64,000 bases of DNA from JBJXHN01 sp046233135. GTDB taxonomy: Bacteria; Pseudomonadota; Alphaproteobacteria; Rhodospirillales; Rhodospirillaceae. Made by a program: the position numbers and the translations under genes. Each line of letters starts with the position of its first letter. Positions within the stretch are counted from its first letter, which is position 1. The DNA lies in NCBI GenBank assembly GCA_046233135.1, contig JBJXHN010000002.1, positions 620,001-684,000 of the forward strand, written 5' to 3'. Positions 44,019-53,506 of this stretch are shown here, in pieces. The notes under the pieces were generated by a model. That model did not search any database. It saw only the letters and a list, made by a program, of their open reading frames with translations, and was not told where the DNA came from.

Positions 44019-46343
44019 TCAGCCGGGGCGTTGCCCATGGCGCGTGCGGGGCTTGCCGCGCGGCGCAACCCGCCGTCCGCCGCCGCCGGGGCGGGACGGA
44101 ACACCGCGTGCCCCCCGCGCCGGTCCTCCGGAAGAACGCCCGGAGCCGCCCGCACCGCCTTGCAGCACCGAGAAAATCAGACTGCCGGCGACGGGATTAA
44201 CCTCGCGCAGCATCACTTCCACCGCTTCGCCCAGGCGGAATTCCTGGCCGGTGGCCTGGCCGCGCAGGCAATGGGCGCCTTCTTCGTGGATGTAGTAGTC
44301 CTGGGGCAGGGTGCCGATGGGCACCAGGCCGTCGGCCCCGGTTTCCAGCAGGGTGACGAACAGCCCCGCCCGGGTCACGCCGTTGATCCGGGCTTCGAAG
44401 GTCGCCCCCACCCGGTTGGCGAGGAAGCTGGTGGTGAAGCGGTTCAGGGCATCCCGTTCCGCCTGCGCCGCCCGCCGTTCCGTGGCGGTGATATGGATGC
44501 AGGTTTCCTCCAGGTCCTTCAGAACGTCGGGGGTCCGCGCATCGGGGGGCAGGCCGCCGTCGCCCAATCCCAGACCCCGGATCAGGGCGCGGTGCACCAG
44601 CAGATCCGAATAGCGGCGGATGGGCGAGGTGAAATGGGCATAGCGGTGCAGGGCCAGGCCGAAGTGGCCGATGTTGTCCAGGGTGTATTCCGCTTGGGCC
44701 TGGGACCGCAGCACCACTTCGTTGACCATCGGTTCTTCGGCGGTGCCGCGCACGCGGTCGAGGATGCCGTTGAACTGGCTGGGCCGATTGACCGCGCTTT
44801 TCGAAAAGCGGATGTCCAGGGTCAGCAGGAATTCGGACAGGGCGTGGACTTTTTCCGGCGAGGGCTGGTCATGGACCCGGTAGACGCAGGGCTGCTGCCG
44901 CTGCTCCAGGGTTTCCGCCGCGCAGACGTTGGCGGCGATCATGAACTCCTCGATCAGCTTGTGGCTGTCCAGGCGGGCGCGGGGCTCCACTCGCAGGACC
45001 TGGCCGTCGTCGCCGACCACCACCTTGCGTTCGGGCAGGTCCAGTTCCAGCGTGCCCCGGGCCTTGCGGGCCCGGGCCAGGGCGCGATAGGCGCCGTACA
45101 GGGGGGTGATCACCGGTTCCAGCAGCGGAGCGACGGCGGGGGCGGGCATGCCGTCCCGGGCGGCCTGGACCTGATGATAGGTCAGCCGCGCCGCCGAACG
45201 CATCAATCCGCGCACGAAGCGGTGGCGCAGCTTGCGGCCGTCGGCGTCGAAGGTCATCCACACGGCCATGCAGGGCCGGTCTTCGTCCGGCCGCAGAGAG
45301 CACCAGCCGTTGGACAGGGCTTCGGGCAGCATGGGCACCACCCGGTCGGGGAAGTAGACGCTGTTGCCCCGCTCCCGCGCCGTCTGATCCAGGGCATCGC
45401 CGGGGCGCACGTACCAGGAGACGTCGGCGATGGCCACCAGCACCTGCCAGCCGCCCGGATTGGCCGGATCGTCGTCGGGCTGGGCGAAGACGGCGTCATC
45501 GAAATCCCGGGCGTCCTCGCCGTCGATGGTCACCAGCGGAATGGCGCGCAGGTCGGTGCGGTCCCCCAGGGGCGCGGCCACCGCCGCCTCGGCCTGGGCC
45601 ACGGCGTCCACGGGGAAGTCGACGGGGATGCCATGGGTGTGGATGGCCACCAGGCTGATGGCGTCCGGTCCGTCCGCATCTCCCAGGCGGCGCAGCACCC
45701 GGGCCTTGCGCAGGCCCAGGCGGCGGCCGGGCAGGGCCTCGGCCTCCACCAGGTCCCCCACCTCGGCATCCTTCATCGCCGTGGGATCCACGCGGTATTC
45801 GTTGCGGTCCTTCTTGTTGGTCGGGCGCAGGCGCAAGCCGTCGGACGCCGCGGCGATCACCCCCAGAATGCGCAAGGGCGCCTGCGCCAGCCGCTTGATC
45901 GGCTTGGCGTCGTAGCGGTCGTCGCCGCGCCGGGCGAGGCGGGAGAGCACATGGTCGCCGACACCAATTTCCGGACCCGCCGCCCGGCCCTTGCGGCGCG
46001 GGGCGGGCCACAGAAAGATGCGCGGCGGCTCTTCGCCTTCGGGCCAGTCCAGCGGCCGGCACAGCAGATCCCCTTCGGCATCCTGGCCGGTGACCACCAG
46101 GACGCAGACCTCGGGCAGGCTGCCCTGGGGCGCGAAGCGGCGGCCCCGTCCCCGCGACCGCTCGATCGAGCCGTCGTCCTCCAGCTCCTTGATCAGGCGG
46201 CGGAGGTCGGCGCGCTGGGGACCGAGGATGTTGAAGGCACGGGCGATCTCCCGCCGGCCCACCTCGCCCTGACTGCCTTCGATAAAGCGCAGGACGTCGT
46301 CCTTGGTGGGGAAGGGAATATGCTTCGGTGCCTTCGTGGTCAC
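44019..46343 (-). CDS. rnr: Ribonuclease R
   Basis: 3'-5' exoribonuclease of about 774 residues. An N-terminal winged-helix region (FPTKDDVLRFIEGSQGEVGR) and cold-shock domains precede the RNB catalytic domain, with TIDGEDARDFDDAV carrying the metal-binding aspartates and HFTSPIRRYSDLLVHRAL near its end. A C-terminal S1 domain and an Arg/Gly-rich tail follow. I start it at GTG 46343, since upstream codons overlap topA and encode only an Arg/Pro-rich shadow. It lies 94 bases after topA. Confidence 0.94.
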   Translation of the reverse strand: MTTKAPKHIPFPTKDDVLRFIEGSQGEVGRREIARAFNILGPQRADLRRLIKELEDDGSIERSRGRGRRFAPQGSLPEVCVLVVTGQDAEGDLLCRPLDWPEGEEPPRIFLWPAPRRKGRAAGPEIGVGDHVLSRLARRGDDRYDAKPIKRLAQAPLRILGVIAAASDGLRLRPTNKKDRNEYRVDPTAMKDAEVGDLVEAEALPGRRLGLRKARVLRRLGDADGPDAISLVAIHTHGIPVDFPVDAVAQAEAAVAAPLGDRTDLRAIPLVTIDGEDARDFDDAVFAQPDDDPANPGGWQVLVAIADVSWYVRPGDALDQTARERGNSVYFPDRVVPMLPEALSNGWCSLRPDEDRPCMAVWMTFDADGRKLRHRFVRGLMRSAARLTYHQVQAARDGMPAPAVAPLLEPVITPLYGAYRALARARKARGTLELDLPERKVVVGDDGQVLRVEPRARLDSHKLIEEFMIAANVCAAETLEQRQQPCVYRVHDQPSPEKVHALSEFLLTLDIRFSKSAVNRPSQFNGILDRVRGTAEEPMVNEVVLRSQAQAEYTLDNIGHFGLALHRYAHFTSPIRRYSDLLVHRALIRGLGLGDGGLPPDARTPDVLKDLEETCIHITATERRAAQAERDALNRFTTSFLANRVGATFEARINGVTRAGLFVTLLETGADGLVPIGTLPQDYYIHEEGAHCLRGQATGQEFRLGEAVEVMLREVNPVAGSLIFSVLQGGAGGSGRSSGGPARGARGVPSRPGGGGRRVAPRGKPRTRHGQRPG

Positions 46344-46437
46344 GGATAAGGGGCCTATTTCGTCCAATGCCGGCGAGGGCCGGTTGGTGTTCCAGCGCCG
46401 GCCTTCGCCGGCCGGTCCGGAAAGAATGGGGACCGGC

Positions 46438-49329
46438 TCAGTCCTCAGTATTCTCGGCCTCGCTCGCTTTCTTGGCCGTGCCGGTACCCGTGGACGCGCG
46501 CTTGCGCGTGGTCGTGGTTTTGGTCGCCGTGGTCTTCTTGGCGGCCGTGGTCTTGGCAGTCGTTGCCTTTGCCGTCGTCTTCTTGGCGGCCGGCTTTTTG
46601 GCCGGCGCATCCGCCTCTTCCCAGGGCGCGGTATCCCCGTCGTCCCCGGCGTCCGCCGCTGCCGTCCCGGCCGTGGTCTTTTTGGCCGCCGTGGTGGTCT
46701 TCTTCGCCGGGGCTTTCTTGGCTGGCGCCTTCTTGGCGGTGGCGGCCTTGCCCTTGGCCGGCGCCTTGCCGCCGCCCTTGGCGGCTTTCTCGGCGATCAG
46801 GGTGATGGCGGCCTCCAGGGTCAGGCCTTCGGCGTCCTGGCCCTTGGGGATGGTCGCCCGCACCGCGTTATGCTGCACATAGGGGCCGAAGCGCCCGTCG
46901 TGCAAGGTCACGGGCTTGCCGTCCTCCGGATGCTCCCCCAGGCCGCGGGCCGGCTGGCGGGCGCGGCCGCCGCGCGACGGTTCGGCGAGCAGACTGACCG
47001 CCCGGTTCAGGCCGATGGTCAGAACGTCATCGTCCTTTGGCAGGGACTTGTAGATGTCGCCGTGCTTGATATAGGGACCGAAGCGGCCGATACCGGCGCT
47101 GATCGGCGCCTTGGTTTCCGGATGCTCGCCGATGGCGCGGGGCAGGGCCAGCAGCTTCAGGGCGGTATCCAGGTTGACGGTGTTGGCGTCCATGTCCTTG
47201 GGGATGGACACCCGCTTGGGCTTGACCGCCTTCTTGCCCTTTTCGGCTTTCTCGGCCTCGCCCAGCTGGACATACAGGCCATAGGGACCCTTGCGCAGGG
47301 TCACGTCCAGACCGGTTTCCGGGTCGGTGCCCAGGGACTTGATGCCATCCTCGCCGGTGGCGGTGGGGTCGCCCTCGTCCCCTTCCTTGGCCACCAGCGG
47401 CCGGGTGAAGCGGCATTCGGGGTAGTTGGAGCAGCCGACGAAGGCGCCGAACTTGCCGATGCGCAGGCCCAGCCGGCCATCGTCGCAGGACGGGCACTTG
47501 CGCGGATCGGTGCCGTCCTCGCGCAGCGGGAACAGGTGCGGTCCCAGTTCTTCATCCAGGGCGTCGAGCACCTGGGACACCCGCAGCTCGGCGGTGCCGT
47601 CGACGGCGGCCTTGAAGTCCATCCAGAACTGCTGGAGCACCGACTTCCAGCCCCGGTCCCCGGCGGAAATCTCGTCCAGCTGGTTTTCCAGGTCGGCGGT
47701 GAAGGAATACTCCACATACCGGCTGAAGAAGCTTTCCAGGAAGGTGGTGACCAGACGGCCCCGGTCTTCCGGAACGAAGCGGCGGTTGTCCAGGCGCACA
47801 TAGGCCCGGTCCTGCAACACCGACAGGATGGAGGCATAGGTGGACGGCCGGCCGATGCCCAGCTCTTCCATGCGCTTGACCAGGCTGGCTTCCGAGAAGC
47901 GGGGCGGCGGCTGGGTGAAGTGCCGTTCGGGATTGACGGCTTCCCGCTTGACTCCGTCGCCTTCTTTCAGAGGCGGCAGCAGGCGGTTGCCCTCCTCGCC
48001 GTCTCCGCCGCCGCCTTCGGGCTGGTCGTCCAGATCCTCGCGATAGAGCTTCAAGAAGCCGTCAAAGACGATCACCGAGCCGGTGGCCCGCAGCATGACC
48101 GCCTGCTGGCCGGCTCCCTGGCCGCCGATATCCACCGCCACGTTGTCCAGCACCGCGCTGGCCATCTGGCTGGCCACCGTGCGCTTCCACACCAGTTCGT
48201 AGAGCTTGCGCTGTTCGGCGGTCAGATAGCGGGCCACGGCGTCGGGCGTGCGGCTGACATCGGTGGGGCGAATGGCCTCGTGCGCCTCTTGCGCGTTCTT
48301 GGCCTTGGTCTTGTACATGCGCGGCTGCTCGGGCACGTAGGATGCGCCGAAGCTGCTGCCGATCAGATCGCGGGTGGCGAAGATCGCTTCCGGGGCGATC
48401 TGCACGCCGTCGGTTCGCATATAGGTGATCAGGCCGACCGTCTCGCCGCCCAGCTCCACGCCTTCGTACAGCTTCTGCGCCACCTGCATGGTCTGGCGGG
48501 CGGAGAAATAGAGCTTGCGCGAGGCTTCCTGCTGCAGGGTCGAGGTGGTGAACGGCGGCGCCGGATTGCGCCGGGTCTTCTTGCGCTCGACCGTGCGCAC
48601 GGTCAGCGCCGCGGCCTGGATCGCCGCCACGGCGGTCTGGGCGGCGGCTTCGTCGGGCAGGTCGAACTTGTCGAGCTTCTTGCCGTCCAGCTGGGACAGC
48701 CGGGCCTTGAAGATCTGCCCTTCGGTGGTGGCCAGAATGGCCTCGACGGTCCAGTATTCCTGAGCCTTGAAGGCTTCGATTTCCGATTCGCGTTCGCAAA
48801 TCAGGCGCAGCGCCACCGACTGCACCCGGCCGGCGGAACGCGATCCGGGCAGCTTGCGCCACAGCACCGGCGACAGGGTGAAGCCGACCAGATAGTCCAG
48901 GGCGCGGCGGGCCAGATAGGCTTCGACCAGCGGCGTATCCAGGTCGCGGGGCTTGCCCAGAGCCTCTTCCACCGCCGACTTGGTGATGGCGTTGAAGGTG
49001 ATGCGCCGCACGGTCTTGCCGTCCAGCAGCTTTTTGGAGTCCAGCACTTCCCGCACATGCCAGCTGATGGCTTCGCCTTCGCGATCCGGGTCAGTGGCCA
49101 GCAGCAGGCTGTCGGCGGACTTCAGCGCCTGGGCGATATCGCGGACATGCTTTTCGGACCGGGCGTCAATTTCCCAGTCCATGGCGAAGCCCTCGTCGGG
49201 ACGGACGGAGCCGTCTTTCGGGGGCAGGTCCCGGATGTGGCCGTACGAGGCGAGGACCGTGTAGTCCTTGCCCAGGTACTTGTTGATGGTTTTGGCCTTG
49301 GCCGGTGATTCGACGACGACGATATGCAT
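46438..49329 (-). CDS. topA: DNA topoisomerase I
   Basis: Type IA topoisomerase of 963 residues that relaxes negative supercoils. The Toprim domain starts at once (MHIVVVESPAKAKTINKYLG), with DPDREGEAISWH next; the active-site tyrosine is Tyr303 in LITYMRTDG. One zinc ribbon (CPSCDDGRLG with GCSNYPEC) and several TOPRIM C-terminal repeats (RFGPYVQH, GRFGPYIKH) follow. The last ~110 residues are Lys/Ala/Thr-rich and histone-like. It is transcribed with dprA upstream (23-base gap) and rnr downstream. Confidence 0.97.
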   Translation of the reverse strand: MHIVVVESPAKAKTINKYLGKDYTVLASYGHIRDLPPKDGSVRPDEGFAMDWEIDARSEKHVRDIAQALKSADSLLLATDPDREGEAISWHVREVLDSKKLLDGKTVRRITFNAITKSAVEEALGKPRDLDTPLVEAYLARRALDYLVGFTLSPVLWRKLPGSRSAGRVQSVALRLICERESEIEAFKAQEYWTVEAILATTEGQIFKARLSQLDGKKLDKFDLPDEAAAQTAVAAIQAAALTVRTVERKKTRRNPAPPFTTSTLQQEASRKLYFSARQTMQVAQKLYEGVELGGETVGLITYMRTDGVQIAPEAIFATRDLIGSSFGASYVPEQPRMYKTKAKNAQEAHEAIRPTDVSRTPDAVARYLTAEQRKLYELVWKRTVASQMASAVLDNVAVDIGGQGAGQQAVMLRATGSVIVFDGFLKLYREDLDDQPEGGGGDGEEGNRLLPPLKEGDGVKREAVNPERHFTQPPPRFSEASLVKRMEELGIGRPSTYASILSVLQDRAYVRLDNRRFVPEDRGRLVTTFLESFFSRYVEYSFTADLENQLDEISAGDRGWKSVLQQFWMDFKAAVDGTAELRVSQVLDALDEELGPHLFPLREDGTDPRKCPSCDDGRLGLRIGKFGAFVGCSNYPECRFTRPLVAKEGDEGDPTATGEDGIKSLGTDPETGLDVTLRKGPYGLYVQLGEAEKAEKGKKAVKPKRVSIPKDMDANTVNLDTALKLLALPRAIGEHPETKAPISAGIGRFGPYIKHGDIYKSLPKDDDVLTIGLNRAVSLLAEPSRGGRARQPARGLGEHPEDGKPVTLHDGRFGPYVQHNAVRATIPKGQDAEGLTLEAAITLIAEKAAKGGGKAPAKGKAATAKKAPAKKAPAKKTTTAAKKTTAGTAAADAGDDGDTAPWEEADAPAKKPAAKKTTAKATTAKTTAAKKTTATKTTTTRKRASTGTGTAKKASEAENTED

Positions 49330-49352
49330 GGGGCGGTCAGGATCCGTCCGGT

Positions 49353-50516
49353 TTAACTGGCGGCGTCCAGCAGGGAAACGCGGTTGCCCGGATGCCGGTC
49401 AAGGCGTCCGGCCAATTCCAGCTCCAGCAGGACCACGGCCACCACGGACGGAGACAATTGGCATTGCCTGATCAGTTCGTCAACAGTTACAGGGCTGGCC
49501 GACAACGCCTCGACCACCCGGGGACGGGCGGCATCGGTTGCCGATTCGTCCAGCGGCCCCCCCGGGGACCCGCCGTATTCCGACCATTCCGGCTCTTCCA
49601 ACGGACGCGCGAGAAGCGGCTCTATCACCCGTAAAACATCCTGGGCGTCCTCGATCAGGGCGGCCCCCTGCTTGATCAGCATGTTCGGCCCCTGCGCCCG
49701 CGAATCCAGCGGCGAGCCGGGAACCGCCATCACCTCCCGCCCCTGGTCGGCGGCCAGCCGGGCGGTGATCAGCGAGCCCGAGCGGGGCGCGGCCTCGACC
49801 ACCACCACCCCCAGCGCCAGGCCGGCGACGATGCGGTTGCGGCGGGGAAAGTGGCGGGCCTGGGGCTGCTCGCCCGGCGGCATTTCCGACACCACCGCGC
49901 CTTCGCCGGCAATGCGGTGGTACAGATCGGTGTTTTCCGGCGGATAGATCACATCCACGCCGCCGGCCATTACCGCAATCGTTCCCCCCGCGGACGAGGC
50001 ACTTCCCAAGGCTCCCCCCAAGGCACCGCGATGCGCGGCGGCATCCAGGCCGCGGGCCAGGCCGGAAACGACGACGATTCCCGCCGCCGCCAGCTCCGCC
50101 CCCAGACGCTCGGCGAATCGGCAGCCGAGGGTGGAGGCATTGCGGGCACCGACGATGGCCACCGACGGCCGGCCCAGCAGCGGCGCGTGGCCGCGCAGGG
50201 ACAGCACCGGCGGCGCGTCCTCCAGCGTCGCCAGGCGGGCCGGGTAGTCCGGCTCGCCCAGCACCACCAGCCGGGCGCCCAGCTGCTCCAGCGCCTCCAT
50301 CTCCCGCCTGGCGTCGGCCAGGGAGCACAGGCGGATCGGCCGGCCCCGCCCGCCGCGCCGGGCCAGATCGGGCACGGCCTTCAGGGCCGCCCCGGCAGAG
50401 CCATGCAGCTCCAGCAGCTTGCGATAGGTGACGGGGCCGATGTTTTCCGACCGGATCAGGCGCAGGCAATCCAGCCGCTCGCGCGCGGCGAGCGGTTTGC
50501 CGAAGGATGGGGGCAC
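49353..50516 (-). CDS. dprA: DNA-processing protein DprA
   Basis: Protein of about 387 residues that loads RecA on incoming single-stranded DNA. The Rossmann domain is clear: VAIVGARNAS, VVSGLARGLDAAAH, IAVMAGGVDVIYPPEN and FPRRNRIVAGLA. A short helix-hairpin region lies at the N-terminus and a winged helix (PVTVDELIRQCQLSPSVV) at the C-terminus. GTG 50516 lies 5 bases after the GST stop; the longer frame runs into the GST gene. Presence alone does not show natural competence, as dprA is widespread. Confidence 0.93.
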   Translation of the reverse strand: MPPSFGKPLAARERLDCLRLIRSENIGPVTYRKLLELHGSAGAALKAVPDLARRGGRGRPIRLCSLADARREMEALEQLGARLVVLGEPDYPARLATLEDAPPVLSLRGHAPLLGRPSVAIVGARNASTLGCRFAERLGAELAAAGIVVVSGLARGLDAAAHRGALGGALGSASSAGGTIAVMAGGVDVIYPPENTDLYHRIAGEGAVVSEMPPGEQPQARHFPRRNRIVAGLALGVVVVEAAPRSGSLITARLAADQGREVMAVPGSPLDSRAQGPNMLIKQGAALIEDAQDVLRVIEPLLARPLEEPEWSEYGGSPGGPLDESATDAARPRVVEALSASPVTVDELIRQCQLSPSVVAVVLLELELAGRLDRHPGNRVSLLDAAS

Positions 50517-50521
50517 GGGGA

Positions 50522-51175
50522 TCAGACCTCGTAGCGGGGAATGGTCCAGGTTTCTTCGTCGGCCAGATGTTCCCAGGCGGTGAAAGCGGGCAGGGCGAAC
50601 AGGGCGTCCATATAGGCCTGAGAGGCGGCGTCCACGCTGACCCCATAGGTGCGCAGGCGGGTGGCGACGGGGGCGTACATGGCATCGGCCATGGTGAAGC
50701 TGCCGAACAGGAACGGGCCGTCGGCCCCGAAGCGGGCGCGGCAGTCGCCCCACTGGCCGGTCAGGCGGGCCACCTCGGCGACCGCCTCGGGGGTGGGCAC
50801 GAAGCCATCCACCCGGCGGCGCACGTTCATCGACATGGTGGAGCGCAGGCCCGTGAACCCGGAGTGCATTTCCGCGCACAGCGAGCGGCAGACGGCGCGG
50901 GCGGCGCGGTCGGCAGGCAGCAGGCCGGCTTCGGGCCAGGTTTCCGCCGCGTATTCCAGAATGGCCAGGGAGTCCCAGATGGTCAGGCCGTCATGCACCA
51001 GCACCGGCACCTTGCCGGTGGGCGAATATTTGCGGATCCGTTCGGACGATCCGTCCTCGAAGAGGGGGATCACCACCTCCTCGAAATCGATGCCGGTGGC
51101 CTTCATCCCGAACCAGGGGCGCATGGACCAGGAGGAGTAATTCCGGTTGCCGATCACGAGGGTGGGCATGCTCAT
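50522..51175 (-). CDS. Glutathione S-transferase family protein
   Basis: Protein of 217 residues with an N-terminal thioredoxin-like domain (LVIGNRNYSSWSMRPWFGMKATG, SPTGKVPVLVHDG, IWDSLAILEYAAE) and a helical C-terminal domain (FLFGSFTMADAMYAPVATRL). The SSWSMRPW segment holds the likely catalytic Ser. Substrate is unknown. It lies between dprA and the EAL regulator and may be cotranscribed with dprA. Confidence 0.92.
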   Translation of the reverse strand: MSMPTLVIGNRNYSSWSMRPWFGMKATGIDFEEVVIPLFEDGSSERIRKYSPTGKVPVLVHDGLTIWDSLAILEYAAETWPEAGLLPADRAARAVCRSLCAEMHSGFTGLRSTMSMNVRRRVDGFVPTPEAVAEVARLTGQWGDCRARFGADGPFLFGSFTMADAMYAPVATRLRTYGVSVDAASQAYMDALFALPAFTAWEHLADEETWTIPRYEV

Positions 51176-51304
51176 AGGGACGTCTCCAGTTGGCTTTTTT
51201 CAGGGGTGCGCAACTATAGGGGTTTTCCTTCGTCCAAGCTAGCGCGGTGGACAAGGCCGCCGGCCCTCTGTTCATCGGACCGTGTCCATTGGAAAGGGCC
51301 GGCC

Positions 51305-53506
51305 TCAGCTCATATAGGTTGCCTCGAACCTTTCTGCCGTAACGGGACGTCCCCAATAGAAGCCCTGACCCACGGGGCAGCCCAGGAACCGCAGGGCCTG
51401 CATCTGTTCGGCGGTTTCCACCCCTTCGGCCACGCAATTCATTCCCAGGGCCTGCGACATGGACAGGATCACCGCCGCCAGACTGTGGCGGGCGTTGGGG
51501 ACGGTCAGGGTGGAGATGAAGGCCCGGTCGATCTTCAGCACGTCCACGGGCAGGCAGTCGATATGGGCCAGGGACGAATAGCCGGTGCCGAAGTCGTCCA
51601 GCGCGATTTCAAAGCCGGCCTTCTTCAGGGACTCCACCTGCTTCACGGCCCAGGGCTTGTTCTGCATGGCGATGCCTTCGGTCACCTCGAAGGTCACGGT
51701 TGCCGGGGTCAGGCCGGCATCCGCCACCTGGTCCAGCAGGCGCCGGGCGAATTCCGGGGTGTTGAGATCGATCATGGACAGGTTGATGGCCACCGGCACG
51801 GGGACCCTGGTGGTGCGGGCCTTCGCCCAGCGGCCGACGGCATGGACGACGAAGTCGGTGATCGCCAGGGTCTGGCCGCTGGATTCGGCGATGGGAATGA
51901 ACTCGGCCGGCGACACCTGCTCGCCGTCGCGATTCCAGCGGATCAGCGCTTCGGCGGCGATCACCTTGCCCGACGCCAGGTCGATCTGGGGCTGCAGATG
52001 TATCGACAGGCCGGTTTTCGTATCCAGCGCCTGTCGCAGCCCCACTTGCAGCTTCAGCCGGCGGTCCACCTCGGACTGGGCGGCGCGGTCGAAGGTGACA
52101 CATTTCCCCGGCGACGTTCGCTGCGCCTGCAACAGCGCGGAACTGGCGTTGCGCAGGATCGCCGTGGCGTCGTTGGGCATATCGGCCAGATCCAGCAGGG
52201 TGGCCGTGGCGGTGGAGGCGATTTCGATGCCCGAGACGGACAGCGACTTGGCGAAGACGAAGGGGATCAGCGTGTCGGGCAGGGCCTGCCGCGGGCCGAG
52301 CAGGGCGAAGGTGCCATCCGCCACCCGGGCGATAACCAGATCTTCGCCGCCTTCCCGGCGCAGGGCGGCATGGACCGCCATCAGATACTGATGAACCACC
52401 CGCAGGCCATAGGCGGCAACCAGGAACTGGAAGGAATCCAGGGTGACCACGGCCAGGCGCATGTCCGAGGGGTCACCCTGCAGGGCGCTGCGCAGGGCCT
52501 TTTCGAAGGCATTGAGGTTGGGAACATCCACATAGGGATCGATGTAGGCAAGGCGGTCGAGCCGTTCCACCAGGGCCAGATTCTCGAACCCGATGCTGAT
52601 GTTGGTGGAAAACAGCCGCAAGAGCGCCAGTCCCTCCGTTGCCAGGGCGCCGTCGGTTTCCAGCACCACGGTCAGGCTCTGGCCGGTATCCGCCGTGAAA
52701 TGCAGGCCGAGGAACCCTTCCTGCTGCACCGGGCCGATCCGCCGCCGGGCTTCGTCCATCAGGCTGCGGATCAGCGGGCTGCTGATCGCATCCGGCGCCT
52801 TGCCGACGATGTCGGCGAACTGGCCCACGGCGCTGACGATACTTCCCGGCGTGTTCTGGCCGCTGCCGTCCAGGCAGACGCAGCCGTTGGGCTTGACCCC
52901 CAGGATGGTGGCGATCTGGGTCAGGACCCCCCGGGAGAACAGTTCCAGATTGGTGCGCTGGTGCAGCTTGGCCGCACTCTCGACGATCAGTTCCAGCCCC
53001 GCCCGGCTGCGCTGGATGGTCCGCATCTGGTCATAGGCCCGCAGGCTGGTGGTCAGCACCGACAGCAGGCGGGTCTGGGTCAGTTCGTCCTTGGTGCGGT
53101 AGTCATCGATTTCATAGGTGGCAATCACCGACAGCTCGGGGGCGTATCCCGGCTGGCCGGTGCGCAGGATCACCCGCATGTCCCGGTGGCCCAGGGCGCG
53201 CAGGTCGCGGACCAGGGCCAGTCCGGCGTCCGGGGTTTCCATGACCACATCCACCAGGGCGACGCCGATCCCCTTGTCCGATGCCGCATATTGCCGGGCC
53301 TCGGCGGCGGAATAGGCGTGGATCAGCTCCACCGGCCGGCCGAGCAGGGTGACGCTCTTCAGGGCGAAGCGGGTGGTGCGGTGGACGTCTTCGTCATCGT
53401 CCACCACCAGAACCCGCCAGGGGGTGATCGTGAAGTCCTCTTCCGACGTCTGGCTGTCGTCAATGATGCGCAGGTCATCAGACCCGGCAGAGCCGTCGTT
53501 CGTCAT
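51305..53506 (-). CDS. Response regulator with REC, DUF3369, degenerate GGDEF and EAL domains
   Basis: Protein of 733 residues. The REC domain (about 30-155) has the acidic pocket VVDDDED, phosphoacceptor Asp86 and Lys139. A DUF3369 region follows. A GGDEF-like domain begins near YIDPYVDVPNLNAF but has no GGDEF motif, so cyclase activity is unlikely. The EAL domain keeps EALIRW, INLSM, FEVTEG, LDDFGTGYSS, LKIDRAFI and AEGVET, so it should hydrolyse c-di-GMP. Its start overlaps the kinase gene by 29 bases, making the two a coupled two-component pair. Confidence 0.92.
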   Translation of the reverse strand: MTNDGSAGSDDLRIIDDSQTSEEDFTITPWRVLVVDDDEDVHRTTRFALKSVTLLGRPVELIHAYSAAEARQYAASDKGIGVALVDVVMETPDAGLALVRDLRALGHRDMRVILRTGQPGYAPELSVIATYEIDDYRTKDELTQTRLLSVLTTSLRAYDQMRTIQRSRAGLELIVESAAKLHQRTNLELFSRGVLTQIATILGVKPNGCVCLDGSGQNTPGSIVSAVGQFADIVGKAPDAISSPLIRSLMDEARRRIGPVQQEGFLGLHFTADTGQSLTVVLETDGALATEGLALLRLFSTNISIGFENLALVERLDRLAYIDPYVDVPNLNAFEKALRSALQGDPSDMRLAVVTLDSFQFLVAAYGLRVVHQYLMAVHAALRREGGEDLVIARVADGTFALLGPRQALPDTLIPFVFAKSLSVSGIEIASTATATLLDLADMPNDATAILRNASSALLQAQRTSPGKCVTFDRAAQSEVDRRLKLQVGLRQALDTKTGLSIHLQPQIDLASGKVIAAEALIRWNRDGEQVSPAEFIPIAESSGQTLAITDFVVHAVGRWAKARTTRVPVPVAINLSMIDLNTPEFARRLLDQVADAGLTPATVTFEVTEGIAMQNKPWAVKQVESLKKAGFEIALDDFGTGYSSLAHIDCLPVDVLKIDRAFISTLTVPNARHSLAAVILSMSQALGMNCVAEGVETAEQMQALRFLGCPVGQGFYWGRPVTAERFEATYMS

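Noticed and set aside
46303..49308. 1001-residue open frame opposite topA
   Set aside because: Same reason: antisense shadow of a certain gene. The frames opposite rnr (43947-46349) and the EAL/GST genes (50507-53578) are rejected likewise.
49353..50516. Evidence of natural competence from dprA
   Set aside because: dprA is present in most bacteria within this conserved gene block; no comEC or pilus genes are in the window.
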